A stretch of DNA of 12,960 nucleotides from Bacteroidia bacterium (GTDB taxonomy: Bacteria > Bacteroidota > Bacteroidia > Bacteroidales > VadinHA17). The stretch's first letter is position 1, and every line of letters begins with the position of its first letter. Below are positions 5,649 through 12,960 of this stretch, one piece after another. The position numbers and the translations under genes are program-made. The stretch lies in contig JAPLEC010000322.1 in the NCBI GenBank assembly GCA_026391515.1, positions 1 to 12,960 on the forward strand. Direction: 5' to 3'. The notes beneath the pieces are model-generated. The model worked only from the letters and a program-made list of their open reading frames with translations. It made no database searches and was not told the origin of the DNA.

Positions 5649-6485
5649 TTGAATATCAACCTTGTAACAATAGCAGTAATTGGATTAATCGCTGGTTTCT
5701 TCTTTTCGATGCCTATTGCCGGTCCTATCAGCATCCTGATAACATCGAACGCACTAAAAGGGAAATTAAAAAATTGCAATTTGCTTGCATTAGGATCCTC
5801 AATAGCTGATTTTCTGTACGTTTTTGTTGCAGTTTACGGAATTACTCATTTTTTCACTGAATACAGGTCATTTATACCTTATATCCTTGGAATAGGTTCC
5901 CTGTTTCTTTTGTTCATAGGTATTAAAATCATAAGGACAAAGTTTGATCTTGAACATCTTGATGAAGATGCCCAGCATGCTGAACAGAAGGGGAGACCCG
6001 GGAAGGGAGCTTTTTATACCGGATTTATGATCAATTTCCTGAATCCGACACTTTTCTTTGGCTGGCTTGTCTCTTCATTCATAGTTCTCTCATTTGCTGC
6101 TTCATTGGGATTTGATACCGGTGGACTGACAACCAAGGTCGATGAAAACCTTGATCAGATCGGAAAGATGCAAGGTAATTTCATTGAAAAGCCACAGCTC
6201 CCTTCATACCTGCAGTTCGACACATTAAAAATCCTGAAGAAAGAGAATCATCCGCTTAAGCAAGTAGAGCTTCCTCCTAATTCCCATTTTTTGACAACAC
6301 TTTTTTATTCGGTATTTCTTTCTGTCGGAAGCATTTTATGGTTTTTCTTACTTGCAATGCTTCTGGTAAGATTCAGGAAAAAAATAAATATAAACGTCCT
6401 GAACTGGCTCGTAAGAAGCCTTGGGGTTATCCTTTGCCTTTTTGCAGTTTACTTTGGATATTCAGCCGTAAAAATGTTATTCTGA
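5649..6485 (+). CDS. LysE-like inner-membrane transporter
   Basis: The product has 278 residues in the LysE/RhtB style; such proteins export amino acids or other small metabolites using the proton gradient. The first helix (about 5-31) ends in SMPIAGPISIL, carrying the family's Gly-Pro. Further helices are at about 43-66, 72-95, 122-150, 214-241 and 254-276, and FLNPTLFFGW in the fourth is also typical. Family members are usually about 200-220 residues. The extra length here is a hydrophilic loop at 152-212 (VDENLDQIGKMQGNF and KKENHPLKQVELPP), with no cysteines or known motif. The start is unusual: the open frame has only TTG (5649) near the helix, while an ATG at 5644 is in another frame and stops after two codons (ATG AAT TGA). 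It runs convergent to the TonB receptor with a 24-bp gap. Substrate unknown. Confidence 0.72.
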   Translation: MNINLVTIAVIGLIAGFFFSMPIAGPISILITSNALKGKLKNCNLLALGSSIADFLYVFVAVYGITHFFTEYRSFIPYILGIGSLFLLFIGIKIIRTKFDLEHLDEDAQHAEQKGRPGKGAFYTGFMINFLNPTLFFGWLVSSFIVLSFAASLGFDTGGLTTKVDENLDQIGKMQGNFIEKPQLPSYLQFDTLKILKKENHPLKQVELPPNSHFLTTLFYSVFLSVGSILWFFLLAMLLVRFRKKININVLNWLVRSLGVILCLFAVYFGYSAVKMLF

Positions 6486-6509
6486 CACTATCGGGCAAAT
6501 TTTTAAATT

Positions 6510-8969
6510 TTAAAACTGAAATCTTAAAAAACCTATAGGCATAAAAGAAAATTGATAGGAGCGTTCGACCTTACCTGTTTCAGAATTAAAATGTTCCGTG
6601 AAGATATCTTTATGATTTGTAATATTCATTAAATCAACTGCAAGTTCCATATTGAATTTTTTTCTCATCAGTTTGTATCCGAGCCGTCCGTTAATTCTGA
6701 AGTAATCGTTCCTGCGGTTTTGATATGCTTTACTCCAGTCAAAATTCTGGACAAAGCTGTTTGGTGCAACCTGCTCAATTTCGTAAGGTACATATCTTAA
6801 GCTCCCCGCATAAAGTATTTTTATATTGAAACTTAAAAAATTCTTCTTTCCGATCATAAATTCTTTTCCGGCCAGAGCATTCAATATGAAATTTCCATTG
6901 AAAGCAGTATTCCTTTCAATTCCGTCAAATCCTTTATATTTCGACTGGTAAAGTGAACCTGTAATAAGAGCATAATAACCTTTGTCGAGAAACTTTTCCA
7001 GAGTCAGCTCTATTCCATAGTTTTTTCCTTTTCCGGCATTCACCAGACTGTCAATAATAGGAAGCTGATCAAAATAATTATCACCGAAATTTAACATTGA
7101 ATAAGCCGGATTTCCTTTTTTAACAGGGATATCGTATAAATGCTGAAAGTATGTTTCTAATTTCAATCGCAGATTATCTGTAACCAGCCAGTTATAACCG
7201 ATGACAAAATGAATACTTTTTGAAAAGCCAAGCTTTTTATTTAGTTCATCATACACGCCAGGATTTGTCTCGCTTTCAACTACATAAAACATCCGTGGAG
7301 CCAGCTGACTGTGCAAACCTACTCCAAAATTTATAGAGTGTTTTGAATAAAAACTCCATTTTAATCCAATCCTTGGCTCTGCAGAATATTTATTGTTAAA
7401 TGTGTATAGCAAAAAATGCAGTCCGCTGTACACAACCAGATTGTCAGTGAATTTATGCTGCCACTGAACATAAGATTTTAAAAGGTTATAGTTCCCCCTC
7501 TGATCCAGATTTACAGTAAAACCACCTCCGTGATTTATACTATCAATAAATTTAAATTGAAGCATTTGGAAGCTTATCCCGCCCTGGAAGTTATTCTTAG
7601 GATTAAGCTTGTACTTCCAGTTTGAAGAAAAATTGATTCCTTTTTCATCAGATTTTTGGCGGTATTGCGCTGCAGGCTCCGGCAATTTAATAGAAAAAGT
7701 ATCTTCAGTAATCCGGCTGACCGTATATGACAGAGAAATACTGTTTTCGATATTTATTTTATTTTTTAAAAGAAGTTTATTGATTAATGCAACTGAACCC
7801 ATCCCTGAACCAAAAGTGAAATTTTCTCCTTTTCCGCTATTAAGTTCTGATGTATCTTTCTTTGAATCGAATTCTTTTACAAAACTGTAACCACCAATTC
7901 CGATCAATGAAAATCTGCCCAGTTTTGTATACCCGGATGATATCTTGAAGGAAGCATCCTGGTAGAAAGGAATTGCATTAATTCCTACTTTAAAACCCAT
8001 TGCATCAACAATGGCCAGTGTTGAATATCTGTAGTTGATAAGAAAAGAAGAACTATTCTTAACTATCGGGCCTTCTGCACCAATTTCAAATCCATTCATA
8101 CCAACCTGGGCAACATATTCATACTTCTGATTACTCCCCTGGCGCATTTTAAGATCGAAGACACCACTGAGTGCATTACCGTATTCAGCCGGGAAAGCTC
8201 CTGTAAAAAAATCAGAATTTGTCAGAAGATTGTTGTTCAGAATACTTATTGGACCTCCGCTGGCACCAAACGATGAAAAATGATTTGGATTAGGTATATC
8301 AATTCCATCTAATCTCCATAATACACCAAGTGGTGAATTCCCCCTGATCACAATATCATTCCGCTGATCACATATTGTTGCGATTCCGGCAAAATTTGAA
8401 GCCATTCTGGCAGGATCACCGATACTCCCTGAATACCTTTCCGTTTCTTCTACTGAAAATGTTCGGGCAGAAACTGTGGCATTCTGATTTATTGGTTCAT
8501 ATTTTTTCTGCTTTACTGTCACAGATACTTCGCTTAATGAAGTCACTGATTCTTCAAGCTTAATATCTAAATATGTTTCCCTGTTTGTGGTTATAAAAAT
8601 ATTTTCCTGAGAATATGGCAAATAACCAACATGTCTGAATTCAAGAGAATGCCTTCCAACAGGGACTTTATCAATTTTAAAAATTCCGTCATTATCAGTT
8701 ATGGTACCTAAAAGAGGATTAGTGTTTTTAATTGTTACCGTTACTCCAGCCAGGGGAGTTTCGGATTGTGAATCAACTACTTTCCCTCTGATGGTTTGAA
8801 GCAAATTCTGCGAATGCAGATCCTGACTTATTAAAAAAGACAACAATAATACAATCGTTTTATTAACTAATTTAAATTTGTTTATGAGGAATCTTAGATC
8901 AGGATTTTTATTCAGGATTGTCCCGGATAACATGGACGATTTGATACCATATTGTCTGATTGTTTTCAT
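6510..8969 (-). CDS. TonB-dependent receptor with carboxypeptidase-regulatory-like domain
   Basis: This 819-residue outer-membrane receptor would take up a bound ligand (siderophore, vitamin, glycan or peptide) with energy from TonB/ExbBD. In order: a long N-terminus with a hydrophobic segment TIVLLLSFLISQ (38-49), a signal peptide whose first 35 residues are unusually long; a CarboxypepD_reg-like domain at about 59-140 (IRGKVVDSQSETPLAGVTV); a plug domain at about 160-275, with DIVIRGNSPLGVLWRLDGID and GAFPAEYGNALSGVFDL; and a 22-strand-type barrel from about 285 to the end, closing in GFLRFQF with a terminal Phe, as outer-membrane barrels do. No SusD partner lies beside it, and the form is closer to FecA/CirA-like receptors than to SusC. 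The ATG at 8969 is used; Met13 is the alternative. The ligand cannot be told from the sequence. Confidence 0.88.
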   Translation of the reverse strand: MKTIRQYGIKSSMLSGTILNKNPDLRFLINKFKLVNKTIVLLLSFLISQDLHSQNLLQTIRGKVVDSQSETPLAGVTVTIKNTNPLLGTITDNDGIFKIDKVPVGRHSLEFRHVGYLPYSQENIFITTNRETYLDIKLEESVTSLSEVSVTVKQKKYEPINQNATVSARTFSVEETERYSGSIGDPARMASNFAGIATICDQRNDIVIRGNSPLGVLWRLDGIDIPNPNHFSSFGASGGPISILNNNLLTNSDFFTGAFPAEYGNALSGVFDLKMRQGSNQKYEYVAQVGMNGFEIGAEGPIVKNSSSFLINYRYSTLAIVDAMGFKVGINAIPFYQDASFKISSGYTKLGRFSLIGIGGYSFVKEFDSKKDTSELNSGKGENFTFGSGMGSVALINKLLLKNKINIENSISLSYTVSRITEDTFSIKLPEPAAQYRQKSDEKGINFSSNWKYKLNPKNNFQGGISFQMLQFKFIDSINHGGGFTVNLDQRGNYNLLKSYVQWQHKFTDNLVVYSGLHFLLYTFNNKYSAEPRIGLKWSFYSKHSINFGVGLHSQLAPRMFYVVESETNPGVYDELNKKLGFSKSIHFVIGYNWLVTDNLRLKLETYFQHLYDIPVKKGNPAYSMLNFGDNYFDQLPIIDSLVNAGKGKNYGIELTLEKFLDKGYYALITGSLYQSKYKGFDGIERNTAFNGNFILNALAGKEFMIGKKNFLSFNIKILYAGSLRYVPYEIEQVAPNSFVQNFDWSKAYQNRRNDYFRINGRLGYKLMRKKFNMELAVDLMNITNHKDIFTEHFNSETGKVERSYQFSFMPIGFLRFQF

Positions 8970-9015
8970 ACAACCGTTGGTACCTTTATAGAGGCTTGCA
9001 AAAAGGCTTATCTGT

Positions 9016-9047
9016 CAAAGGTAGTAAAAACCAGCAGATTTTATGAA
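9016..9047 (-). promoter_or_regulatory. Candidate promoter of the TonB receptor gene
   Basis: On the minus strand TACCTTTG (9023-9016) matches the Bacteroidota -7 consensus TAnnTTTG. A TTC (9047-9045), 21 bases upstream, sits where TTG is expected at -33. The -7 element is 46 bases from the receptor ATG. The imperfect -33 keeps confidence low. Confidence 0.4.
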
Positions 9048-9083
9048 GACTGCAGTATAATAAGAATTAATAGGTCCCTGTAA

Positions 9084-9142
9084 TGGTGCAGAGTGATTTT
9101 TTTATCTCATGGCTATTGTTATCACCTTTAAAAGCTGCACCA
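9084..9142. promoter_or_regulatory. Dyad in the shared TonB receptor / DUF5686 control region
   Basis: TGGTGCAG (9084-9091) and CTGCACCA (9135-9142) are perfect complements, with an inner GTGAT/ATCAC pair (9093-9097, 9121-9125). The dyad lies between the two candidate promoters of the divergent genes. It is therefore placed as an operator or leader structure could be. No regulator gene is nearby to support this. Confidence 0.35.
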
Positions 9143-9151
9143 GTCAGATAC

Positions 9152-9181
9152 TTCTATAAGATCGTTTTTATGTTAACTTTG
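9152..9181 (+). promoter_or_regulatory. Candidate promoter of the DUF5686 gene
   Basis: TAACTTTG (9174-9181) matches TAnnTTTG, with TTC (9152-9154) 19 bases upstream in the -33 position. It lies 35 bases before the ATG at 9217. The arrangement mirrors the candidate on the other strand. Only the -7 element is a full match. Confidence 0.4.
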
Positions 9182-9216
9182 GCAGAAGATATCTTTAGAA
9201 ATTTGAATATCGCTTA

Positions 9217-11811
9217 ATGAAGCTTATCTCCAAAATATATAAGTCTTCAGTATTACTGTCTGTTATTTTTTCTGTCAGTTTAAATTCTTTTTCACAAACT
9301 ACAGAAAAAACAGTTGTAAGAGGTAAGATCGTTGATGCATTGACCGGCGAGCCGATTCCCTTTGCTTCTGTTTCTTTTAAAGGCACTACCGTCGGGACGC
9401 TCACGGATAATTCAGGGAAGTACCTTATTGAAACAAAAGTGCAGGCAACTACTATTTCATTTTCATTCATAGGTTATCAGACTGAAACAAGAAAAATTAA
9501 ACCGGGAGCTGATCAGACATTTAACATCAGCATGAAAATCTCTTCAATCACTCTCGACGAAGTGACAGTTAAGCCCGAAAAAAAGAACTACAGAAACAAA
9601 AATAATCCTGCTGTTGAAATTATTGAAAATGTTATTGCCAGAAAAAACCTGAACAGGCAGGGAGGTTACAGCTTCCTTCAGTATGATAAGTATGAAAAGA
9701 TACAATTTGCTTTTAGTAATATCAGTGAAAAATTCCAACAGAGAAACTCAACCGGGAAATTTGGTTTTGTATTTAATAATGTCGATACAACAAGACGTGT
9801 AGGTAATAATATCCTTCCTGTTTTCATAAAAGAATCACTCTCTTCTCATTATTACAGAAAGGAGCCTTTGGAGATGAAAGATATAATTCATGCCGAGAAA
9901 ACTGTCGATCTTGATAAATATTTTAACAATAAGGGTGTTTCAGCTTATCTTAACTACTTATATCAGAACATAGATATTTACAATAATGAGATTCTGTTTC
10001 TCACCAACAAGTTCTTAAGTCCTATTGCCAGTACCGCTCCTGCATTCTACAGATATTATATCATCGACACCCTTACCGTAAATGATATCAAATGTATAAG
10101 GTTGTTTTTTGAAGCACGGAACAAGGCAGATTTTCTTTTCCACGGGAACCTCTATATAACAATGGACAGTTGTTATGCAGTCAGAAAAATAGATATGGGT
10201 ATAAATAAAGATATAAATATCGACTGGGTTCAGGATATAGTTGTTACACAGGATTTTGACCGGTTCGGACAAAAATCATGGCTGCTTTCAAAAGAAGAAA
10301 TATCAATCGATCTTGGTATAGTTCAAAATACGATGGGTTTATACGGACAGCGCACAATCTATTACAGGGATTATAAATTAAATGAACCTATTGAGGATGA
10401 AATATTCAAAGGTCCTCAGAGAATTGAAAGAACTGATGCGGCAGCCGATAGCACAAGCTATTGGGAAGCAAACCGTTTTGTGCCTCTTAATAAAGCTGAA
10501 AAGGAGATTTACCATACCATTGACACTCTGCAGCAAATGCCTGCATTCAGAAGGAGAATGGATCTTATTATGATGGCGACAGTAGGATTTCTGAACCTGG
10601 GCAAAGTAGAAATCGGACCGGTCGGAAGCTTCTACAGCTATAATAATATTGAAGGATCGAGGTTCAGGTTCGGAGGGAGGACAACTCCCGAATTAAATAA
10701 GAAAATAATTGTCGATGGCTATCTGGCTTATGGTATAAAAGACAGAATATTCAAATACAATGCTGGTATATCATATTCGTTTACACCCCGGACAGTTTAC
10801 CAGTTCCCGGTAAAAGCACTCTTTATGAGCTATCAGAAGGATACAAAATTACCTGGAGTGGAATTTCAGTTATTACCTGGCGTGGAATTTCAGTTTACAC
10901 AACAGGACAACATATTATTTTCAGTTAAAAGAGGAGTGAATGATAAGCTTCTTTTAAATAATACTTTTAGAATCGAATACCTGAATGAATTTGAAAACCA
11001 TTTCTCTTACAGGCTGGGATACAGCTTCACCAGGCAATATACTGCCGGGAATCTTTACTTCAATAAAGATGTATATGGTTCGGATACAAGTGAGATCAGA
11101 TCAGTAGATATTCCTGAATTATCTGTAGATCTGCGCTTTGCACGTAATGAGTCATTTTTCCAGGGTAAAATTTACCGGACTTTATATCCTGGCAAATATC
11201 CCGTAATTCAGCTTAAAATTGCATATGGTTCAAAAATCATTAATAACAATTTTGAATATTTAAGGCTTCAGCTTAATATAAGCAAAAGATACTATATTGG
11301 TATTGCAGGATATACTGATGTTACTTTTGAAGCCGGGAAGATATTTGGTAAAGTTGCATATCCTATATTGTTCATTCACAATGCAAATCAGACATACTCA
11401 TATCAGAAGAACTCATATAACCTGATGAATTTCCTTGAATTTGTGAGCGATCAGTATGTTGCTCTGAATATAAATCACAGCTTTAATGGTTTTATTTTCA
11501 ACAAAATACCATTGCTGAAAAAGCTTAAGTTAAGAGAGCTGGTTACCTTTAAGATTTTATATGGAAGCCTCAGCGATCGCAATAACCCTGATCCTGATCA
11601 CATCGATCCTGATCTATTCCAATTCCCGAAAGACGCAGGTGGAAATCTGCTCACATACACACTCGACAGAAAACCATATATTGAAGCAGGTGTTGGTCTT
11701 TCAAATATTCTGAACCTGATCAGGATCGATGTGATCAAACGATTCACCTATGTCGGTAATCCGAATGTCTCGAGTATCGGAATCCGCATCAAATTAATGA
11801 TTGATATTTAA
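9217..11811 (+). CDS. DUF5686 family outer-membrane protein
   Basis: The product has 864 residues. The N-terminus MKLISKIYKSSVLLSVIF begins a signal peptide with cleavage around SFS-Q (26-27). A CarboxypepD_reg-like beta domain follows at about 34-115 (VVRGKIVDALTGEPIPFASV ... FIGYQTETRKI). The linker EVTVKPEKKNYRNKNNPAVEII leads into the DUF5686 region, typical of Bacteroidota proteins with a predicted C-terminal outer-membrane barrel; many alternating hydrophobic strands from about residue 450 to the end agree. The molecular role of DUF5686 is not established, so I give none. The gene is divergent from the TonB receptor and is followed 32 bp later by the beta-helix gene on the same strand, so those two may be co-transcribed. 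An 8-residue tandem duplication occurs at 545-560. Confidence 0.85.
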   Translation: MKLISKIYKSSVLLSVIFSVSLNSFSQTTEKTVVRGKIVDALTGEPIPFASVSFKGTTVGTLTDNSGKYLIETKVQATTISFSFIGYQTETRKIKPGADQTFNISMKISSITLDEVTVKPEKKNYRNKNNPAVEIIENVIARKNLNRQGGYSFLQYDKYEKIQFAFSNISEKFQQRNSTGKFGFVFNNVDTTRRVGNNILPVFIKESLSSHYYRKEPLEMKDIIHAEKTVDLDKYFNNKGVSAYLNYLYQNIDIYNNEILFLTNKFLSPIASTAPAFYRYYIIDTLTVNDIKCIRLFFEARNKADFLFHGNLYITMDSCYAVRKIDMGINKDINIDWVQDIVVTQDFDRFGQKSWLLSKEEISIDLGIVQNTMGLYGQRTIYYRDYKLNEPIEDEIFKGPQRIERTDAAADSTSYWEANRFVPLNKAEKEIYHTIDTLQQMPAFRRRMDLIMMATVGFLNLGKVEIGPVGSFYSYNNIEGSRFRFGGRTTPELNKKIIVDGYLAYGIKDRIFKYNAGISYSFTPRTVYQFPVKALFMSYQKDTKLPGVEFQLLPGVEFQFTQQDNILFSVKRGVNDKLLLNNTFRIEYLNEFENHFSYRLGYSFTRQYTAGNLYFNKDVYGSDTSEIRSVDIPELSVDLRFARNESFFQGKIYRTLYPGKYPVIQLKIAYGSKIINNNFEYLRLQLNISKRYYIGIAGYTDVTFEAGKIFGKVAYPILFIHNANQTYSYQKNSYNLMNFLEFVSDQYVALNINHSFNGFIFNKIPLLKKLKLRELVTFKILYGSLSDRNNPDPDHIDPDLFQFPKDAGGNLLTYTLDRKPYIEAGVGLSNILNLIRIDVIKRFTYVGNPNVSSIGIRIKLMIDI
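10849..10896 (+). repeat. 24-bp in-frame tandem duplication in the DUF5686 gene
   Basis: Two adjacent 24-base units (10849-10872 and 10873-10896) differ at only two bases and encode LPGVEFQL then LPGVEFQF (residues 545-560). The duplication keeps the reading frame and falls between predicted barrel strands, so it probably lengthens a turn or strand edge. Confidence 0.85.
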
Positions 11812-11843
11812 ATATTCGAAGTACTGAATTAAAAAACCAGAAC

Positions 11844-12960
11844 ATGAAGTCAACTTCTCCCAGAAAATCAGCTGAATTTTTCCGTGGAATCAGTCTTCTT
11901 TTATTAGGTCTTCTTTATTCACTTTCTATTCTGGCACAGCCATCCGGCGGTCCGTATGGCCCGGTACGACAGACCTGGCAATTGCCAAAAACAGAGGGTA
12001 AAATATTTTATGTTTCACCCGATGGGAAAAAAGAAGCATCAGGTGAGACTTTGTCTGTTCCGACAAATATCGAAGAGGCTATTGACAGGGTGAAAACCGG
12101 TGATGTTATAATCATGCGGGGAGGCACTTACCGGACAGGCAATCTTGTACTGAACCAGGGAATCACTATTCAGCCATGGATGGATGAGCAGCCTGTGTTT
12201 AAGGGAACTTATATTGCAACCGGTTGGAAAGATCTGGGAAACGGCCTGTGGACTATTAAATGGGACCACCTGTTCCCATCAAAACCTGCCAGCTGGTGGC
12301 AGCGCGACAGGAACGGAAAGCAAACCCCGGTGCACAGGTTCAATAACGATATGGTATTCGTGGATGGTAAATTCTTACAATCAGCAGGTTACGAGGGAGA
12401 GGTGAATGAAAACTCTTTTTATATCGATTATGAATCAGGACTGGTTTATATCGGTACGAACCCTGCTAACCGGCTGGTTGAAATTACAGCTTTCGATATA
12501 GGTCTGCACCGGATTACAGGCGAGTGTCATGGTAAGATCACAGATCACAAAGGCTTCATTATTAGGGGTATTACATTTACCCAGTATGCTTACCGTGCAC
12601 TTGAAGTTGACGGGAAGGAACCGGAAGGTATTTCACCTGAAGCCGACCACGGAAAGGATGTAATTGGCACAACACTGGAACATTGCACTATCTCTTTTTG
12701 CTCACGAGTAGCCGCTTACCTCAGGGGTGATAAATTGGTCCTCAGAAATTGTAAGATAAGCGACACAAGCACCGAAGGCATTTATATCATCGCCTCTTCT
12801 GATGTTCTGCTGGAGAGGAATATTTTCACACGCAACAACATCGAACAAATCTTCGGGTACTATCCTGCTGCAGTTAAGATCTTTAATCAAAGTTACCGTG
12901 TAACCTGCCAGGATAACCTTGTTACCGATCTGCCTTATTCTAATGGTATCTGGTATGATG
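11844..12960 (+). CDS. Secreted right-handed beta-helix protein, 5' part
   Basis: The reading frame starts at ATG 11844 and is open to the window end, with 372 codons visible and the 3' end missing. Residues 14-31 (RGISLLLLGLLYSLSILA) form a signal peptide with cleavage near AQ. KIFYVSPDGKK (53-63) followed by NIEEAIDRVKTGDVIIMRGGTY (75-96) is the usual opening of parallel beta-helix enzymes and DUF1565-like proteins acting on polysaccharides. A non-helical insert (about 121-215: GWKDLGNGLWTIKW, then DMVFVDGKFLQSAG and SFYIDYESGLVYIG) resembles the subdomain in several beta-helix glycoside hydrolases and lyases. Helix coils resume from about 235 (FIIRGITF, LEHCTISFCSRVAAYLRG, LVLRNCKISDTSTEGIYI). 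Catalytic residues cannot be named without the rest. A glycan-degrading role is likely but unproven. Confidence 0.82.
   Translation, partial: MKSTSPRKSAEFFRGISLLLLGLLYSLSILAQPSGGPYGPVRQTWQLPKTEGKIFYVSPDGKKEASGETLSVPTNIEEAIDRVKTGDVIIMRGGTYRTGNLVLNQGITIQPWMDEQPVFKGTYIATGWKDLGNGLWTIKWDHLFPSKPASWWQRDRNGKQTPVHRFNNDMVFVDGKFLQSAGYEGEVNENSFYIDYESGLVYIGTNPANRLVEITAFDIGLHRITGECHGKITDHKGFIIRGITFTQYAYRALEVDGKEPEGISPEADHGKDVIGTTLEHCTISFCSRVAAYLRGDKLVLRNCKISDTSTEGIYIIASSDVLLERNIFTRNNIEQIFGYYPAAVKIFNQSYRVTCQDNLVTDLPYSNGIWYD

Noticed and set aside
6486..6509. Bidirectional terminator between LysE-like and TonB receptor genes
   Set aside because: The 24-bp gap is AT-rich but has no GC-rich stem.

Overview
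The window looks like Bacteroidota chromosome, probably the order Bacteroidales/Marinilabiliales or a near relative. The evidence is the gene content: a SusC-era type TonB-dependent receptor with an N-terminal carboxypeptidase-regulatory-like domain, a DUF5686 outer-membrane protein, a DUF3795 protein, a GH76 glycoside hydrolase and a secreted beta-helix protein. Two TAnnTTTG-type -7 promoter elements and the lack of strong Shine-Dalgarno sequences agree. The taxonomic call is an inference from families, not from a marker gene. I see no tRNA, rRNA, CRISPR array, transposase or integrase.

Layout. Bases 1-332 hold a hairpin-rich intergenic repeat and an AT-rich leader. Bases 333-2832 hold an exported M1-family zinc aminopeptidase gene broken by one frameshift at a run of eight G. 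Bases 2833-3660 are gene-free and consist of a patchwork of palindromes, including a second, heavily interrupted copy of the repeat at 1-239. On the minus strand follow a Tat-exported cysteine-rich DUF3795 protein (3653-4141), a short GTCTGT unit array (4234-4300), and a GH76 alpha-mannanase-like enzyme (4328-5521). A LysE-like transporter (5649-6485, plus) meets a TonB-dependent receptor (6510-8969, minus) tail to tail. The receptor is divergent from a DUF5686 protein (9217-11811, plus), with a 247-bp shared control region. A secreted right-handed beta-helix protein starts at 11844 and runs off the window.

Functionally the window is envelope-centred. Six of the seven protein genes carry an apparent export signal, and the seventh (LysE-like) is an inner-membrane protein. 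The aminopeptidase, GH76 enzyme, beta-helix protein and TonB receptor fit the capture and breakdown of peptides and glycans, but there is no SusC/SusD pair, so this is not a canonical polysaccharide utilisation locus.

The part least explained by known features is the intergenic DNA at 1-239, 2882-3660 and 4234-4309. It is a mosaic of short conserved blocks and small hairpins (several with three-base loops), in which extra palindromic modules are present in one copy and absent in the other. GTCT-headed units and AGAC-headed units face each other across a conserved 10-base centre.
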